Source of the DNA: Streptomyces formicae
GTDB lineage: Bacteria > Actinomycetota > Actinomycetes > Streptomycetales > Streptomycetaceae
Length of the DNA: 64,000 bases
NCBI RefSeq assembly: GCF_022647665.1
Contig: NZ_CP071872.1
Coordinates: 5,952,001-6,016,000, forward strand
Direction: 5' to 3'
The notes below the pieces were generated by a model. It made no database searches. It saw nothing but the letters and a program-made list of their open reading frames with translations, and was not told where the DNA came from. The position numbers and the translations under genes were made by a program. Of the stretch, positions 18,361 to 27,095 are shown piece after piece; the stretch's first letter is position 1; each line of letters starts with the position of its first letter.

Positions 18361-18935
18361 TGGAGAATCCAATTCTTAGGAACGGAGCATTGACTGCAGG
18401 CGCCATGGGCGGGAGTGACAGGTCGATGTGACACCGGCGCTTGCGCAAGCGGGGATTCTCCCCCGCTCGTTGGAATCCATTCTGGGGAGTCGCGCCCCGA
18501 GGATTTGGCAACCTTGGTTGTGACCTCGTGCAACCGAGGTTGCTGTGGACTCCGTCTCGCAGGGGACCTCTATGAAGTTCGGGGCGGCCGACGTAGTCGC
18601 CTGCGACGCGAAGAACTCACCAGCGTGCCAGCGTGCCTTACCTCGTTGGGCCTCCGATGGTCGGCAGGCAGGCCGAGGCCGATACCGAGCACGGTATGCA
18701 CCTCTGCCAGCCTTCGCCGGCAGCTCCAGCCCAGGGTGCGGGAACGCTGCTGCTGCGGCGACGGTGCCGAAGGCCCGCGGCTCTACGACTGGGGTGTCCG
18801 CCCACTTGCAGGTGATCGGTGTCTTCGACGGCGACGAAACCGCCCACCATCGGCGAGTGCTGGCCCACCACAGCCCGACCCGGCCGCTGCCCGGAATAGC
18901 GGCTGCGCGCCTGTCCGGCACGGAGAGGGAGACAA
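18361..18935. other. 575-bp noncoding stretch between secreted Ig protein and Rpf gene
   Basis: No convincing gene on either strand. It contains the upstream region of the secreted Ig protein: a GCTTGCGCAAGC palindrome (18439-18450), an adjacent GCGGGG/CCCCGC hairpin (18449-18466) and the twin dyads at 18509-18543. The 18.64-18.90 kb part has protein-like reading frames on both strands without recognisable motifs and may be degraded coding DNA. Confidence 0.5.
18509..18543. promoter_or_regulatory. Twin CAACC-NN-GGTTG dyads, candidate operator
   Basis: Two dyads, CAACCTTGGTTG at 18509-18520 and GCAACCGAGGTTGC at 18530-18543, share the CAACC..GGTTG core. Their centres are 22 bp apart (about two helical turns), 150-180 bp upstream of the secreted lectin/Ig gene. 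Such phased dyads suit a dimeric regulator, for example the NarL-type regulator of the same island; the link is inference. Confidence 0.4.
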
Positions 18936-20060
18936 CTAAATGGATACTCCCAGCGAGCGCAGATAGGCGATGGGGTCGATGTCAGCCCCGTAGTGGGGTG
19001 TGGTGCGGACTTCGAAATGAAGGTGAGGACCTGTGGAATTGCCGGTGGAACCGGACAGGCCGATGGGCGTCCCAGGAGATACGTCCTGGCCGACGGCGAC
19101 GGAGATCTGCGCGAGGTGCGCGTACTGGGAGTGGTGGCCGTCGGCATGGCGTACGACGACCTCATTGCCGTATGGGCCGCCCCATCCCGACTTGATCACT
19201 GTGCCGTTGGTAACGGCCTGGACCTGAGTGCCGGTCGGGACGGGGAAGTCGACCCCGGTGTGGTATCCGCTGGCCCAGGAGCCGACGACGCGGTATCCGG
19301 TACCCACGGGCGCCTCGACCGGTTTGACTGCGGCGGAGTCGCTCTGCTCGGCAGACTCGGTCCGCTGATTCGGCTCCTTGGCCGTCGAGGAGGCCGCCGT
19401 CGGGGTTGCGGGAGTCTGACGTGGCGCGGTGTCGATCGGGATCGCGCCCACGGACAGACGTACGCCAACGGGTACGGGGGCGTTGGGGTCGCGGCCGAGA
19501 ACGGCCGGGTTGAGGTCGCAGAGCTTCTGGGCACCGCCGGCCACATGGAAGGCCTTCGCGATCGACTCCAGGGTGTCGCCTTCCCTGGTCTTGTAGGTGG
19601 CCACGCGGGGCTGGCCGTCCAGGGCGGTCGGTTTCGGATCCTGCTCGACGGCTGGGGTGTCCTTTCCGGGGCTTGGTGCCTGCGCCTCCGGCTGGTTCGC
19701 CCCGGCAGCCAGACCGGCCCGGCTCGAGCAGACCGGCCACGCGCCAGGGCCCTGTACCGCCAGCACCTTCTCCGCGATCGTGATCTGCTGTTCCTTGGTG
19801 GCCTGGTCCGCGCGCGGCGCGTACGTCTCGCCACCGAACTCCTTCCAGGTGGAGTCGGTGAACTGCAGGCCACCGAAGTGCCCGTTGCCCGTGTTGCTCG
19901 ACCAGTCACCGGACGATTCACACTCGGCGACGGCGTCCCAGACGGTCAGCGGTGCGGCGTCTGCGGGGGCTGCGATCACAAGCGGCAGAGCCGCGGCCGC
20001 AAGGGCAGCGGCCGCCACGACACGCTGCCGACGAAAGCGGAAACAGGGAGAAAATAGCAC
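18936..20060 (-). CDS. Secreted Rpf-LysM-M23 peptidoglycan hydrolase (copy 1)
   Basis: 374 aa. A signal peptide (to about residue 36) is followed by a resuscitation-promoting-factor transglycosylase domain (37-112: VWDAVAECESSGDWSSNTGN, catalytic Glu48, GGLQF, WPVC). A LysM domain spans about 154-205 (YKTREGDTLESIAKAF), then a linker, then an M23 zinc endopeptidase (255-370) with His267/Asp271 (YHTGVDF) and GPHLHFE (His348). It should cleave both glycan and stem peptide of peptidoglycan. The start GTG at 20060 (MLFS, a common start of Streptomyces Rpf proteins) lacks a clear ribosome site. It is paralogous to the gene at 34148. Confidence 0.9.
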   Translation of the reverse strand: MLFSPCFRFRRQRVVAAAALAAAALPLVIAAPADAAPLTVWDAVAECESSGDWSSNTGNGHFGGLQFTDSTWKEFGGETYAPRADQATKEQQITIAEKVLAVQGPGAWPVCSSRAGLAAGANQPEAQAPSPGKDTPAVEQDPKPTALDGQPRVATYKTREGDTLESIAKAFHVAGGAQKLCDLNPAVLGRDPNAPVPVGVRLSVGAIPIDTAPRQTPATPTAASSTAKEPNQRTESAEQSDSAAVKPVEAPVGTGYRVVGSWASGYHTGVDFPVPTGTQVQAVTNGTVIKSGWGGPYGNEVVVRHADGHHSQYAHLAQISVAVGQDVSPGTPIGLSGSTGNSTGPHLHFEVRTTPHYGADIDPIAYLRSLGVSI

Positions 20061-20758
20061 AGTACGTCAATCAGTTGAGTGCCGCCTATGACGCACGTCG
20101 CCTGGCAACGCCCCAAGGGCGATACATGCGTCGGCATCTCCGCAAGCACTCGGTGTGCACCAAGGAGCCTACGAGAAACGGCAATTGCGGATTTCGGCAA
20201 ACCTCTTGCCTGTAGCCCTGGCTTCGCGTGTACGCGAAACAAGGCGAGGCTGAGCGGTTGGAGGCACGGCACGTCTGTGCGCGTACGCCGAGCCAGACGT
20301 CGCGGTCACCACGACAGCCACTGACCCGGATGACACCAGTCTTCCGGTGCGGAAGTCCCACTTGGCTGCCTGATCGTCATCCAGCACCGCAACGAAAGTG
20401 ACACACGGCCTTCGGTACAGCAGCGACCACCCTGACCAGGTGAGACCCAGTTCACACCGGCCCATGCCTACCGCCCGTCTGGTACGTGCACCGTAAACAG
20501 GAAGCACCGCACCCAGCTCCAACCCCGCCGACGGGAACTGGCCGGTCGGCGCCCGGCCATGGAAGTGGCCGCGCTCATCGCACCGGGCGCGGCCGAAGGG
20601 TGATGCCCTTGGCTGGAAACACAGACGTGCCGCAAGCCGGCAATCAGCACATCGTCATGATTGCCGTCGAAACAGAGCGACGATCAATCCGGCGGGGTGG
20701 CGCGGTTTCGATCGGGATGCCGAGTGGCCGGTCATCCCGTGCAGCCCGTAGACGAGGG
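20061..20758. other. 698-bp intergenic region without recognisable gene
   Basis: This lies between Rpf copy 1 and the SLT gene, both on the minus strand. Short frames exist on both strands but none has codon-typical composition or motifs. It should hold the Rpf copy 1 promoter; I found no c-di-AMP (ydaO-type) riboswitch core of the kind known upstream of some Streptomyces rpf genes. Confidence 0.45.
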
Positions 20759-21217
20759 TCAGTAGGCTGAGTTGACGTTGTCGATCGATCCGTAGCGGTG
20801 TGCGGCGTAGTTGCAGGCTGCCGTGATGTTCGCGACCGGGTTGTAGATGTCCCACGCGGTGCCTTCGACATGGTACGTCCGGAACGTCGGCTCGATGACC
20901 TGCATCAGCCCTTTGGACGGGATGCCGGCCTTCGCGTTGGAGTCCCAGGTGTTGATGGCGAAGACATCCCCGCTCGATTCCCGCATCAGGTTGCGGTAGA
21001 TACCGTCGTAGGAACCCGGGATCTTGTGGTGCTGCATCACCAGGAGAGCGTGCCTGATCCAGCCGTCGATCCGCTGAGACTCCGCGGGAGCCGCTGACGC
21101 GGAAGCGGCCAGCGCGACCGTCGCGCCCGCCGCGGCGACGACGACGAACACGGCGCCAGCGGCGATCCTCCTCACCATTCGACGGGTAAATCGCTTCCAA
21201 CGAATAGACATTCTCAT
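20759..21217 (-). CDS. Small secreted lysozyme-fold (SLT-type) transglycosylase
   Basis: 152 aa. A basic N-terminus and hydrophobic signal (AAGAVFVVVAAAGATVALAASASA, to about residue 43) precede a compact SLT/lysozyme-fold domain. Diagnostic pieces are NLMRESSGDVFAINTWDSNA (catalytic Glu in RESSGD), KGLMQVIEPTFRTYH and IYNPVANITAACNYA. It should cleave the glycan strands of peptidoglycan. The ATG at 21217 follows GAGAAGG; a second in-frame ATG lies two codons later. It forms, with Rpf copy 1, a pair of wall lytic enzymes on the same strand, and is divergent from the two-component genes. Confidence 0.85.
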   Translation of the reverse strand: MRMSIRWKRFTRRMVRRIAAGAVFVVVAAAGATVALAASASAAPAESQRIDGWIRHALLVMQHHKIPGSYDGIYRNLMRESSGDVFAINTWDSNAKAGIPSKGLMQVIEPTFRTYHVEGTAWDIYNPVANITAACNYAAHRYGSIDNVNSAY

Positions 21218-21662
21218 AACGCGCCTTCTCGGGTATGTGTGGTCCTGACGAACGTGGGAACCGGCGTCGTCCCAGCTGGGTCAGAGCTGAGCCCCAGTTC
21301 GATATCGCTCGTAAGGTCGGCTCAAAGGCCGCATGCATGTACCGATCGTGGCAGCGTGTGGGTGGCAGAATCGCAGACTTTCGGCGGGTCTCCCACAGTC
21401 TTTCGATCCACGCCCCGAATCGCTGAGCGGCCACGCCTCCCCATGGCGGCCATCCCTCCCGATATCACCGTCGGCAGGCGTCCGAGCCCGGACGGTCACA
21501 GCCATCGCCCCCCCTCAACGGTTACCTCCGATCCCGACCAAATGATCGGCAGAAGGGTCGCCGACTGCGGCATTGCCCGCGCGCTTCCGGGGCTGGCCTC
21601 TGAGGATGTCGTCGGCAGCCACACAGTGGGGCCGCACCTCTGTCACCCTTTACGGTGATTGA
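21218..21662. other. 445-bp divergent intergenic region
   Basis: The space between the SLT gene (minus) and the histidine kinase gene (plus) should contain both promoters. No repeats, strong hairpins or reading frames with recognisable motifs were seen. Confidence 0.5.
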
Positions 21663-22874
21663 ATGAAGTTTTTCACTATTGCACGCTGGGCCGGGTCACC
21701 CCGACGTGTCGATGCCATGGTGACGGTGATCGTGGTGACGGCGGGTGTGCTTGACACGTGGATCAAGCCGTCCGACGGGCTGCTGACGGGCACACCGACA
21801 GAAGTGGTCGCCGTAGTGTCCGGCAGCATCGGAGGTGTGCTGTGGTGGCGGCGAAGCCGACCGGGGCTGGTCGCCGTCGTCGTGATGATCGGCTACCTGG
21901 TGGCGTTCACCCCTATCGCCCTGGCTGTGGCCATGTACACGGTCGGCGAGGCCTACTACCGCCGGGCTCGTGTACTGATCGCGTTCGGCGTGGCCAGCTG
22001 TGCGGTGGGCCTCTTCACCCTGCTGGCCGGCGACCCGGCCCCGCAGGGCCTGCGTGACTACGGATTCAGGCTCGCGCTGGTCGTTCCCCCGCTCGTGGTC
22101 GGGTACGAGGTCGCGACACGGCGCGACCTGGCCGCCAAGGCCGAGGAGCGACTGTCCGTACTGGAAAGAGAGCATGACTTGCTGGTGCAGCGGGCACGGT
22201 CGGAGGAGCGCGCTTGGATTGCTCGTGACATGCACGATGTCGTCGCCCACCGGGTGGGTCACATGGTGCTGACGGCGGGGTCACTTATCGTCACCGAGGC
22301 TCAGGGCTCTCCCCACGCCGAGGCCGCTGAGCGCATCGCGTCAGAGGGACGCCAAGCCCTGGGGGAGTTGCGCGAGATCCTGGGCGTGCTGACCCCTGAC
22401 CGAGTGCGCGACTGCGCCCCACGCGCCCCTCAGCTGGACGCGACCCAGCTGCCGCTCCTCGTCGAGAGGGCAGCTGCCATCGGACAACGAGTGAGTTTGC
22501 AGGTCAACGGGCACCCGGAGATGCTTCCGGCCCCGATGCAGCGGGCGATCTACCGGATCGTCCAGGAGTCGCTGACCAACGCCGCCAAGCACGCGCCAGG
22601 CGCGGCTGTACACGTCACGGTCCAGTGCTGCATGAACGGAGTGCGCGTCGTGGCTGCCAACGGCCCGTCCACCCGCACGCCGGTGGTCGAGCTGCCCAGT
22701 GGCGGCCACGGATTGATCGGCCTGCGCGAGCGCGTGGGCCTGCTCGGTGGAACTGTCGAGGCTGGACCGCACTCGAACGGTTTTCAGATTCGGGCATGGA
22801 TCCCGCACAACCCCGATCCCACGCGGACCAGGCCAAAACGGCCGCGGCCCCAGCGACAGCGCCGGTTCGAGTAG
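21663..22874 (+). CDS. Two-component sensor histidine kinase, NarL-partner type (copy 1)
   Basis: 403 aa. About five membrane segments in the first 150 residues have only short loops, so the signal is probably sensed within the membrane. A dimerisation/phosphoacceptor (HisKA_3) region follows with phospho-His191 in ARDMHDVVAHRV. The HATPase domain has RIVQESLTNAAKHAPG (N box) and GHGLIGLRERVGLLGG (G box). An Arg/Pro-rich tail ends the protein. It should phosphorylate the regulator encoded 177 bp downstream. It is clearly paralogous to the kinase at 30726, sharing WVKPS/WIKPS-GLLTG near the N-terminus. Confidence 0.92.
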   Translation: MKFFTIARWAGSPRRVDAMVTVIVVTAGVLDTWIKPSDGLLTGTPTEVVAVVSGSIGGVLWWRRSRPGLVAVVVMIGYLVAFTPIALAVAMYTVGEAYYRRARVLIAFGVASCAVGLFTLLAGDPAPQGLRDYGFRLALVVPPLVVGYEVATRRDLAAKAEERLSVLEREHDLLVQRARSEERAWIARDMHDVVAHRVGHMVLTAGSLIVTEAQGSPHAEAAERIASEGRQALGELREILGVLTPDRVRDCAPRAPQLDATQLPLLVERAAAIGQRVSLQVNGHPEMLPAPMQRAIYRIVQESLTNAAKHAPGAAVHVTVQCCMNGVRVVAANGPSTRTPVVELPSGGHGLIGLRERVGLLGGTVEAGPHSNGFQIRAWIPHNPDPTRTRPKRPRPQRQRRFE

Positions 22875-23051
22875 CGGCAGAAGACGATCTCTCAAGTGAC
22901 CCTTATGACATGAAATCTCATGATCCGCACACAGAAATATATTTTTAGCACTTTGCACGTTTACCTTGCATTCACACTGGGCACCACGGCCGAAACAGCC
23001 AAACGGGGATACGGCTATCCAGGCCGATGCCCGACCCAACTGGGGTGAGTA

Positions 23052-23702
23052 ATGGTTCAGGTCATGGTGGTGGACGACAGCGAGATCGTGCGGCGCGGCC
23101 TGAGCGATGTGATCGAGTCCTGCGATGATCTACATGTCGTCGCTGAGGCGTGGGACGGCCGCAGTGCTGTTGATGCCGCGCGCCGCTACTCTCCTGACGT
23201 CGCCCTGGTCGACATCCGGATGCCAGGCATGGACGGAATCAAAGCCACGCAGGAACTCCATTCGTTGCCGTTCCCTCCCCGCGTCATCATCTTGACGACA
23301 TTCAGCGAGGACGAGTACGTCGACGAGGCAGTTCGGGCCGGCGCGGTCGGCTTCCTACTCAAAGAAACGCCACCGCAGGAACTCATACGAGCAGTGCGCG
23401 ACGTAGCGCAGGGCAAGGCCACCTTGGACCCGGCAGTGACCAGGCGCGTCCTTACGACCCTCGCCCGGCAGTCTCCAAGCCTCACTCCCCGGGAAAAGTC
23501 TGCGTTGGAGTCGCTGAACGAACGAGAACTGGAGGTGCTGCGACTGGTTGGGCGCGGCCTGTCGAACGCTGAAATCGGCAAGTCGGTCTACGTCACCGAA
23601 GGTACGGTGAAAGCCCAGGTGAGCCGACTGCTGACGAAACTGGGCCTCAGTAATCGAGTCCAGGCCGCGCGGCTCGCCTACCGTGCTGGCCTGGAACACT
23701 GA
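23052..23702 (+). CDS. NarL/LuxR-family response regulator (copy 1)
   Basis: 216 aa. A receiver domain (1-120) has Asp8-Asp9, phospho-acceptor Asp54 (VDIRMPGMDG), the Thr of ILTTFS and Lys in FLLKE. A LuxR-type helix-turn-helix (about 150-212) reads LNERELEVLRLVGRGLSNAEI and VTEGTVKAQVSRLLTKLGL. It should bind DNA as a dimer when phosphorylated by the kinase encoded upstream. The ATG at 23052 follows GGGGTGAG. The 177-bp space after the kinase gene includes an AT-richer stretch (22910-22970), so it may have its own promoter. Its closest paralogue in the window is the regulator at 31926. Confidence 0.93.
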   Translation: MVQVMVVDDSEIVRRGLSDVIESCDDLHVVAEAWDGRSAVDAARRYSPDVALVDIRMPGMDGIKATQELHSLPFPPRVIILTTFSEDEYVDEAVRAGAVGFLLKETPPQELIRAVRDVAQGKATLDPAVTRRVLTTLARQSPSLTPREKSALESLNERELEVLRLVGRGLSNAEIGKSVYVTEGTVKAQVSRLLTKLGLSNRVQAARLAYRAGLEH

Positions 23703-23799
23703 TGCTTGACCAGCAGCCTGGATCAAGTCGCCGGCGCTGCGACGCGACTTCGATCAGCCCTGCTCCATGTGTCTGCGCAACCAGGAACTGACCGGAATG

Positions 23800-23905
23800 C
23801 CTGCACCAGTGCTGGAAGCACCGCTTCGGCTACCACCCATTGGTGCGCTTCCTCGACAGCACCCGGCAAGGACATAGCCGGCCTGCTGCGAAAGGCGAAG
23901 GCTAG
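23800..23905 (+). pseudogene. IS1380-like transposase relic
   Basis: A short frame reads KHRFGYHPLVRFLDST and, after a frameshift, GKDIAGLLRKAKA. Together these match the IS1380-family pattern HRFGFHPL-FLD-TGEALAGLLRPGNA. Only about 100 bp survive, with no start, end or terminal repeat. It sits at the right edge of island 1, next to the backbone SDR gene. Confidence 0.55.
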
Positions 23906-24648
23906 TGGCCGCGCTCCGCACCGCCGTTGACCTGGATGACCTGGGCCGTGATGTGTCCGGCCGCGGGCGAGGCGAGCCAGTGCAGGGTCTGGGCGACGTC
24001 GCCGGGATGCCCCACCCGGCCGGTGGCGGTCTCCGCGACGAGCTCCTTGCGCCGCTCCTCGGGGAAGTCGCCGGTGAAGAAGTCGGTCTCCTCCACCAGT
24101 CCCGGCGCGACGAGGTTCACGGTGATCCCGCGCGGCCCGAGCTCCCGCGCGAGCCGGAAGGCGTACGGGTGGAGCGCCGCCTTACAGCCGGCGTACGCGC
24201 CGGACCCGGAGCCCCGGTACGCGGCGATCGAGCTGAGGAACAGCACCCGCCCGCCGGGCGTGGCGAGATGGTCCTGGAGCGCCTCGGTGAGCAGTACGGC
24301 GGTGAGGATGTTGAGCCGGACGTTGACATCCCAGTCGTGCGCCACGGCATCGAGCGGATCGGCGAAGTCCGCCCGCTCCTCCTTCCGCCCGTTGCCGCCC
24401 GCGCTGTGCACCAGCACATCGACGGTGCCGAACTCCTTCGCCGCGAACTCCGCGGCCCGGCGGGCGCCTTGGGGTTCGCTGAGGTCGACCGGGAGGTGGT
24501 GGGCGCCGGGGATCCGCGCGGCCGCCCGCGCGAGCACCTGCTCGCGCCGCCCGAGCAGCACCACCTGCTCCCCGTGCGCGGCGAACGCCTCCGCCGCCGC
24601 GAACCCGATCCCGGTCCCCCCGCCACTGATCACCACGGTGCGCGCCAT
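23902..24648 (-). CDS. Short-chain dehydrogenase/reductase
   Basis: 248 aa. It has the classical SDR pattern: cofactor-binding GGGTGIG at residues 9-15, HSAGG, catalytic Ser in FLSSIAAY, YxxxK as YAGCK, and PGLVEE. Arg after the glycine motif (GRREQV) points to NADP(H). It should oxidise or reduce a small alcohol or ketone; the substrate is unknown. Its stop codon abuts the IS1380 relic, so the 3' end of the gene marks the return to backbone. It lies 36 bp downstream of the antiporter gene on the same strand. Confidence 0.92.
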   Translation of the reverse strand: MARTVVISGGGTGIGFAAAEAFAAHGEQVVLLGRREQVLARAAARIPGAHHLPVDLSEPQGARRAAEFAAKEFGTVDVLVHSAGGNGRKEERADFADPLDAVAHDWDVNVRLNILTAVLLTEALQDHLATPGGRVLFLSSIAAYRGSGSGAYAGCKAALHPYAFRLARELGPRGITVNLVAPGLVEETDFFTGDFPEERRKELVAETATGRVGHPGDVAQTLHWLASPAAGHITAQVIQVNGGAERGH

Positions 24649-24684
24649 GTCCCGATCCTACGGCGGGTGGTACGGCCGGGGCGG

Positions 24685-26271
24685 TCAGCGCAGGCTGCGT
24701 ACGTCCAGGTGGCGCAGGATCCGGTCCACCACCTCGGGATCGGCGCCCGGTTCGCTGCGGGCGGCGAGCACCTCGTGGCGGGCGGCGGAGAGCATCTCCC
24801 GCTGGACGCGCTGGAGGATGCCGAGCCGCTCCGCGCGCCGGGCGAACCACTCGCGGCGCTCCTCCTCGACGATGTCCGGGCTGATCCGGGCCCCGACGTC
24901 GTACGCGGCCCGGTGGAGCCGGTCGGAGATGTCCTCCGGCAACTCCTCGACCTCCTCGATCTCCTTCAGCCTGCGCTTGGCCGCGCGGGCGGCGCGCAGC
25001 GCGAGGTCGCGCTCCAGGGCCTCTTCGGTGTCCGCGTCGGCGCGAACGCCCAGTCTCCTGACCAGCCAGGGGAGGCTGAGGCCCTGCGCGACCAGGGTGG
25101 TCATGATCACTCCGAAGGCGATGAAGACGATCTCGTCCCGGGCCGGGAACGGAGCGCCGTCGTCGGTGCGCAGCGGAATCGCCAGGGCCAGCGCGACCGA
25201 GGCGACGCCCCGCATTCCTGACCACCACATGACGACGGTCTCTCGCCAGCCGACCGGGATCTCCTCGTCGTAGTCGCGTCGCTTGTGCATCCGTTTGGTG
25301 AGCCAGGTCGCGGGGAGCAGGTACAGCAGCCGTACGCCGACGACGACGGCGACGACCAGCGCGGACCAGCCGAGCAGCAGCCCGAGCCGGTGGTCGGCGG
25401 TGCCGAGGACATGGTGGAGTTCGAGTCCGATGAGCCCGAAGGCGACCCCGGTGACGAGGGTGTCGATGATCTGCCAGAACGTGGCGCCCACGAGGCGCGA
25501 GACGACGGCGTCCGCGTCGGCGGCCTGCTCGGCGAGGTAGAGCGCCGTGACGAGCACGGCGAGCACACCGGAGCCCAGCAGGACCTCCGCCAGGACGTAG
25601 CTGACGTACGGCACGAGCAGGCTGAGCCCGATCTGCAGGGTCGCGTCGCCGAGCAGGCCCATGAGCCGGTTGGCGAGCCAGCCGAGCGCGAGCCCGACGG
25701 CGAGGGCCACGACCGCGGAGAGCACCAGCTCCCCGGCCGCCTCCGGCCAGGAGAAGGTGCCGCTGACGGCCGCGGCGATCGCGACGTGGTACAGCACGAT
25801 CGCGGTGACGTCGTTGAAGAGCCCCTCGCCCTCCAGGATGGACACCAGCCGGCGGGGCAGTCCGAGCGAGCCCGCGACGGCGGTCGCGGCGACGGGGTCG
25901 GGCGGGGCGACGAGCGCGCCGAGCGCGACGGCGGCGGCGAGCGGCAGTCCGGGGACGGCGGCGTGCGCGACGGCCGCGACCGCCGCGGTGGTGATGAGGA
26001 CCAGGGCGACGGCGAGGAGCAGGATGGGCCGGATGTTGGCGGCGAACTGCCGCCAGGAGGTGCGCTGCACGGCCGCGTAGAGCAGTGGCGGAAGCAGCAG
26101 CGGAAGGATGTAGTCCGGCGGGAGGGCAACGTTCGGCACGAACGGCATCAGGGCGAGGACCGCACCGACGAGGGTCATCAGCACGGGCGCGGGCAGCCCG
26201 AGCCGGTCGCCGAGCGGCACGATGAGGATGGCCCCGAGCAACAGGACGAACAGCAGGGCCAGTTGGTCCAC
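24685..26271 (-). CDS. Na+/H+ antiporter (CPA1 family)
   Basis: 528 aa. Ten to twelve membrane helices occupy residues 1-400. The CPA1 motifs are LPPLLYAAV (helix 3), LVAPPDPVAATAV and LEGEGLFNDVTAIVLYHVAI (the acidic ND pair of the ion site), and WSGMRGVASVALALAIP near the end of the membrane part. A charged C-terminal cytosolic tail of about 120 residues looks helical and regulatory. It exchanges Na+ or K+ for H+ across the membrane. It starts at the GTG at 26271. It is probably co-transcribed with the SDR, 36 bp apart. Confidence 0.92.
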   Translation of the reverse strand: MDQLALLFVLLLGAILIVPLGDRLGLPAPVLMTLVGAVLALMPFVPNVALPPDYILPLLLPPLLYAAVQRTSWRQFAANIRPILLLAVALVLITTAAVAAVAHAAVPGLPLAAAVALGALVAPPDPVAATAVAGSLGLPRRLVSILEGEGLFNDVTAIVLYHVAIAAAVSGTFSWPEAAGELVLSAVVALAVGLALGWLANRLMGLLGDATLQIGLSLLVPYVSYVLAEVLLGSGVLAVLVTALYLAEQAADADAVVSRLVGATFWQIIDTLVTGVAFGLIGLELHHVLGTADHRLGLLLGWSALVVAVVVGVRLLYLLPATWLTKRMHKRRDYDEEIPVGWRETVVMWWSGMRGVASVALALAIPLRTDDGAPFPARDEIVFIAFGVIMTTLVAQGLSLPWLVRRLGVRADADTEEALERDLALRAARAAKRRLKEIEEVEELPEDISDRLHRAAYDVGARISPDIVEEERREWFARRAERLGILQRVQREMLSAARHEVLAARSEPGADPEVVDRILRHLDVRSLR

Positions 26272-26435
26272 GGATGCGTCGGCCTTCCGATGGGGCGCGG
26301 GCGCGGCGGGTGCGCGGCCTCAAGCGTGCCATGCGCTTTGCCGGATTCGGCCTTATTGGCGCCCTGGTCGGCCGGGCCGGCCGAGTCCCTGGTACTCCGG
26401 CCCGCCCGGCGTCCGAGGACCGGGGGCCGGGGGCC

Positions 26436-26510
26436 GGGACCGAGGAGCGGGGACCAGGACCGGGACCGAGGAGCGGGGACCAGGACCGGGACCGAGGAGC
26501 GGGGACGGGA
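26436..26510. repeat. 26-bp tandem repeat, three copies
   Basis: Units beginning GGGACCGAGGAGCGGGGACC start at 26436, 26462 and 26488; the third is partial. They lie in the 317-bp space between the GNAT gene and the antiporter gene, which otherwise shows no gene. Confidence 0.85.
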
Positions 26511-26551
26511 ACAGCGCCCCCGCATCCGGGGCCCGGGGCGGGCCCCGGTGA

Positions 26552-26580
26552 CGGCTGTGGGGGCTGTGGGGGCTGTGGGG
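26552..26580. repeat. 9-bp GGCTGTGGG microsatellite, three copies
   Basis: Three consecutive copies of GGCTGTGGG end 9 bp before the GNAT stop codon, followed by a CGAAGCCCC stretch that could pair with the last unit. Confidence 0.7.
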
Positions 26581-26588
26581 CGAAGCCC

Positions 26589-27095
26589 CTACAGCGCGCG
26601 CCGCATCGTGCGGTGCGGGATGCCCGCGTCCGGGAACTCCGGTCCGTACGCCTCGTACCCGAGCCGCTCGTAGAACCCGAGCGCATGGGTCTGCGCATGC
26701 AGGTCGACCGCGGTCAGCCCGCGCCCCCGCGCCACCTCCTCGATCGCCCGCACCAGCGCCGCCCCCACGCCGAGTCCACGCGCGGCGCGGGTCACGGCGA
26801 GGCGGCCCAGGGAGCCGGTCGACGGGGCGTCGGGGACCGTGCCCCTCAGCAGCCGGCCGGTGCCCAGCGGGCGCCCGTCCTCGGCTACCGCGAGGACATG
26901 GACCGCGTCCGCGTCGTGGGCGTCGTACTCGATGTCCTCGGGCACACGCTGCTCGACGACGAAGACCTCCTTGCGCACCGCGAAGCACGCCTCGCGGTCG
27001 GCGGGATCGACCACCTCCCGCACCACGAAACCGCCGCTCACTCCGCTCACGCCGTCCGCTCCGCTCGCACCGCCGACGCCGCCCGCCGCGCTCAC
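26589..27095 (-). CDS. GNAT family N-acetyltransferase
   Basis: 168 aa. The acetyl-CoA site is LAVTRAARGLGVGAALVRAI, followed by LHAQTHALGFYERLGYEAYG and FPDAGIPHRTM, which is the ElaA-like subgroup of GNATs. It transfers an acetyl group from acetyl-CoA to an unknown amine. The GTG at 27095 overlaps the rluD stop codon by 4 bp (GTGA), so the two are translationally coupled. The first 28 residues are Gly/Ser-rich and look unstructured; a later start is possible but lacks a ribosome site. Confidence 0.88.
   Translation of the reverse strand: MSAAGGVGGASGADGVSGVSGGFVVREVVDPADREACFAVRKEVFVVEQRVPEDIEYDAHDADAVHVLAVAEDGRPLGTGRLLRGTVPDAPSTGSLGRLAVTRAARGLGVGAALVRAIEEVARGRGLTAVDLHAQTHALGFYERLGYEAYGPEFPDAGIPHRTMRRAL

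Noticed and set aside
18376..18921. Possible gene between the secreted Ig protein and Rpf copy 1
   Set aside because: Frames on both strands have atypical composition, no ribosome site and no recognisable motif. It is better treated as regulatory or degraded DNA.
20061..20500. c-di-AMP (ydaO-type) riboswitch upstream of Rpf copy 1
   Set aside because: Such riboswitches precede some Streptomyces rpf genes, so I looked for the conserved core here and upstream of copy 2 (33861-34147). Only weak partial matches were found, on the wrong strand or without the flanking stems.
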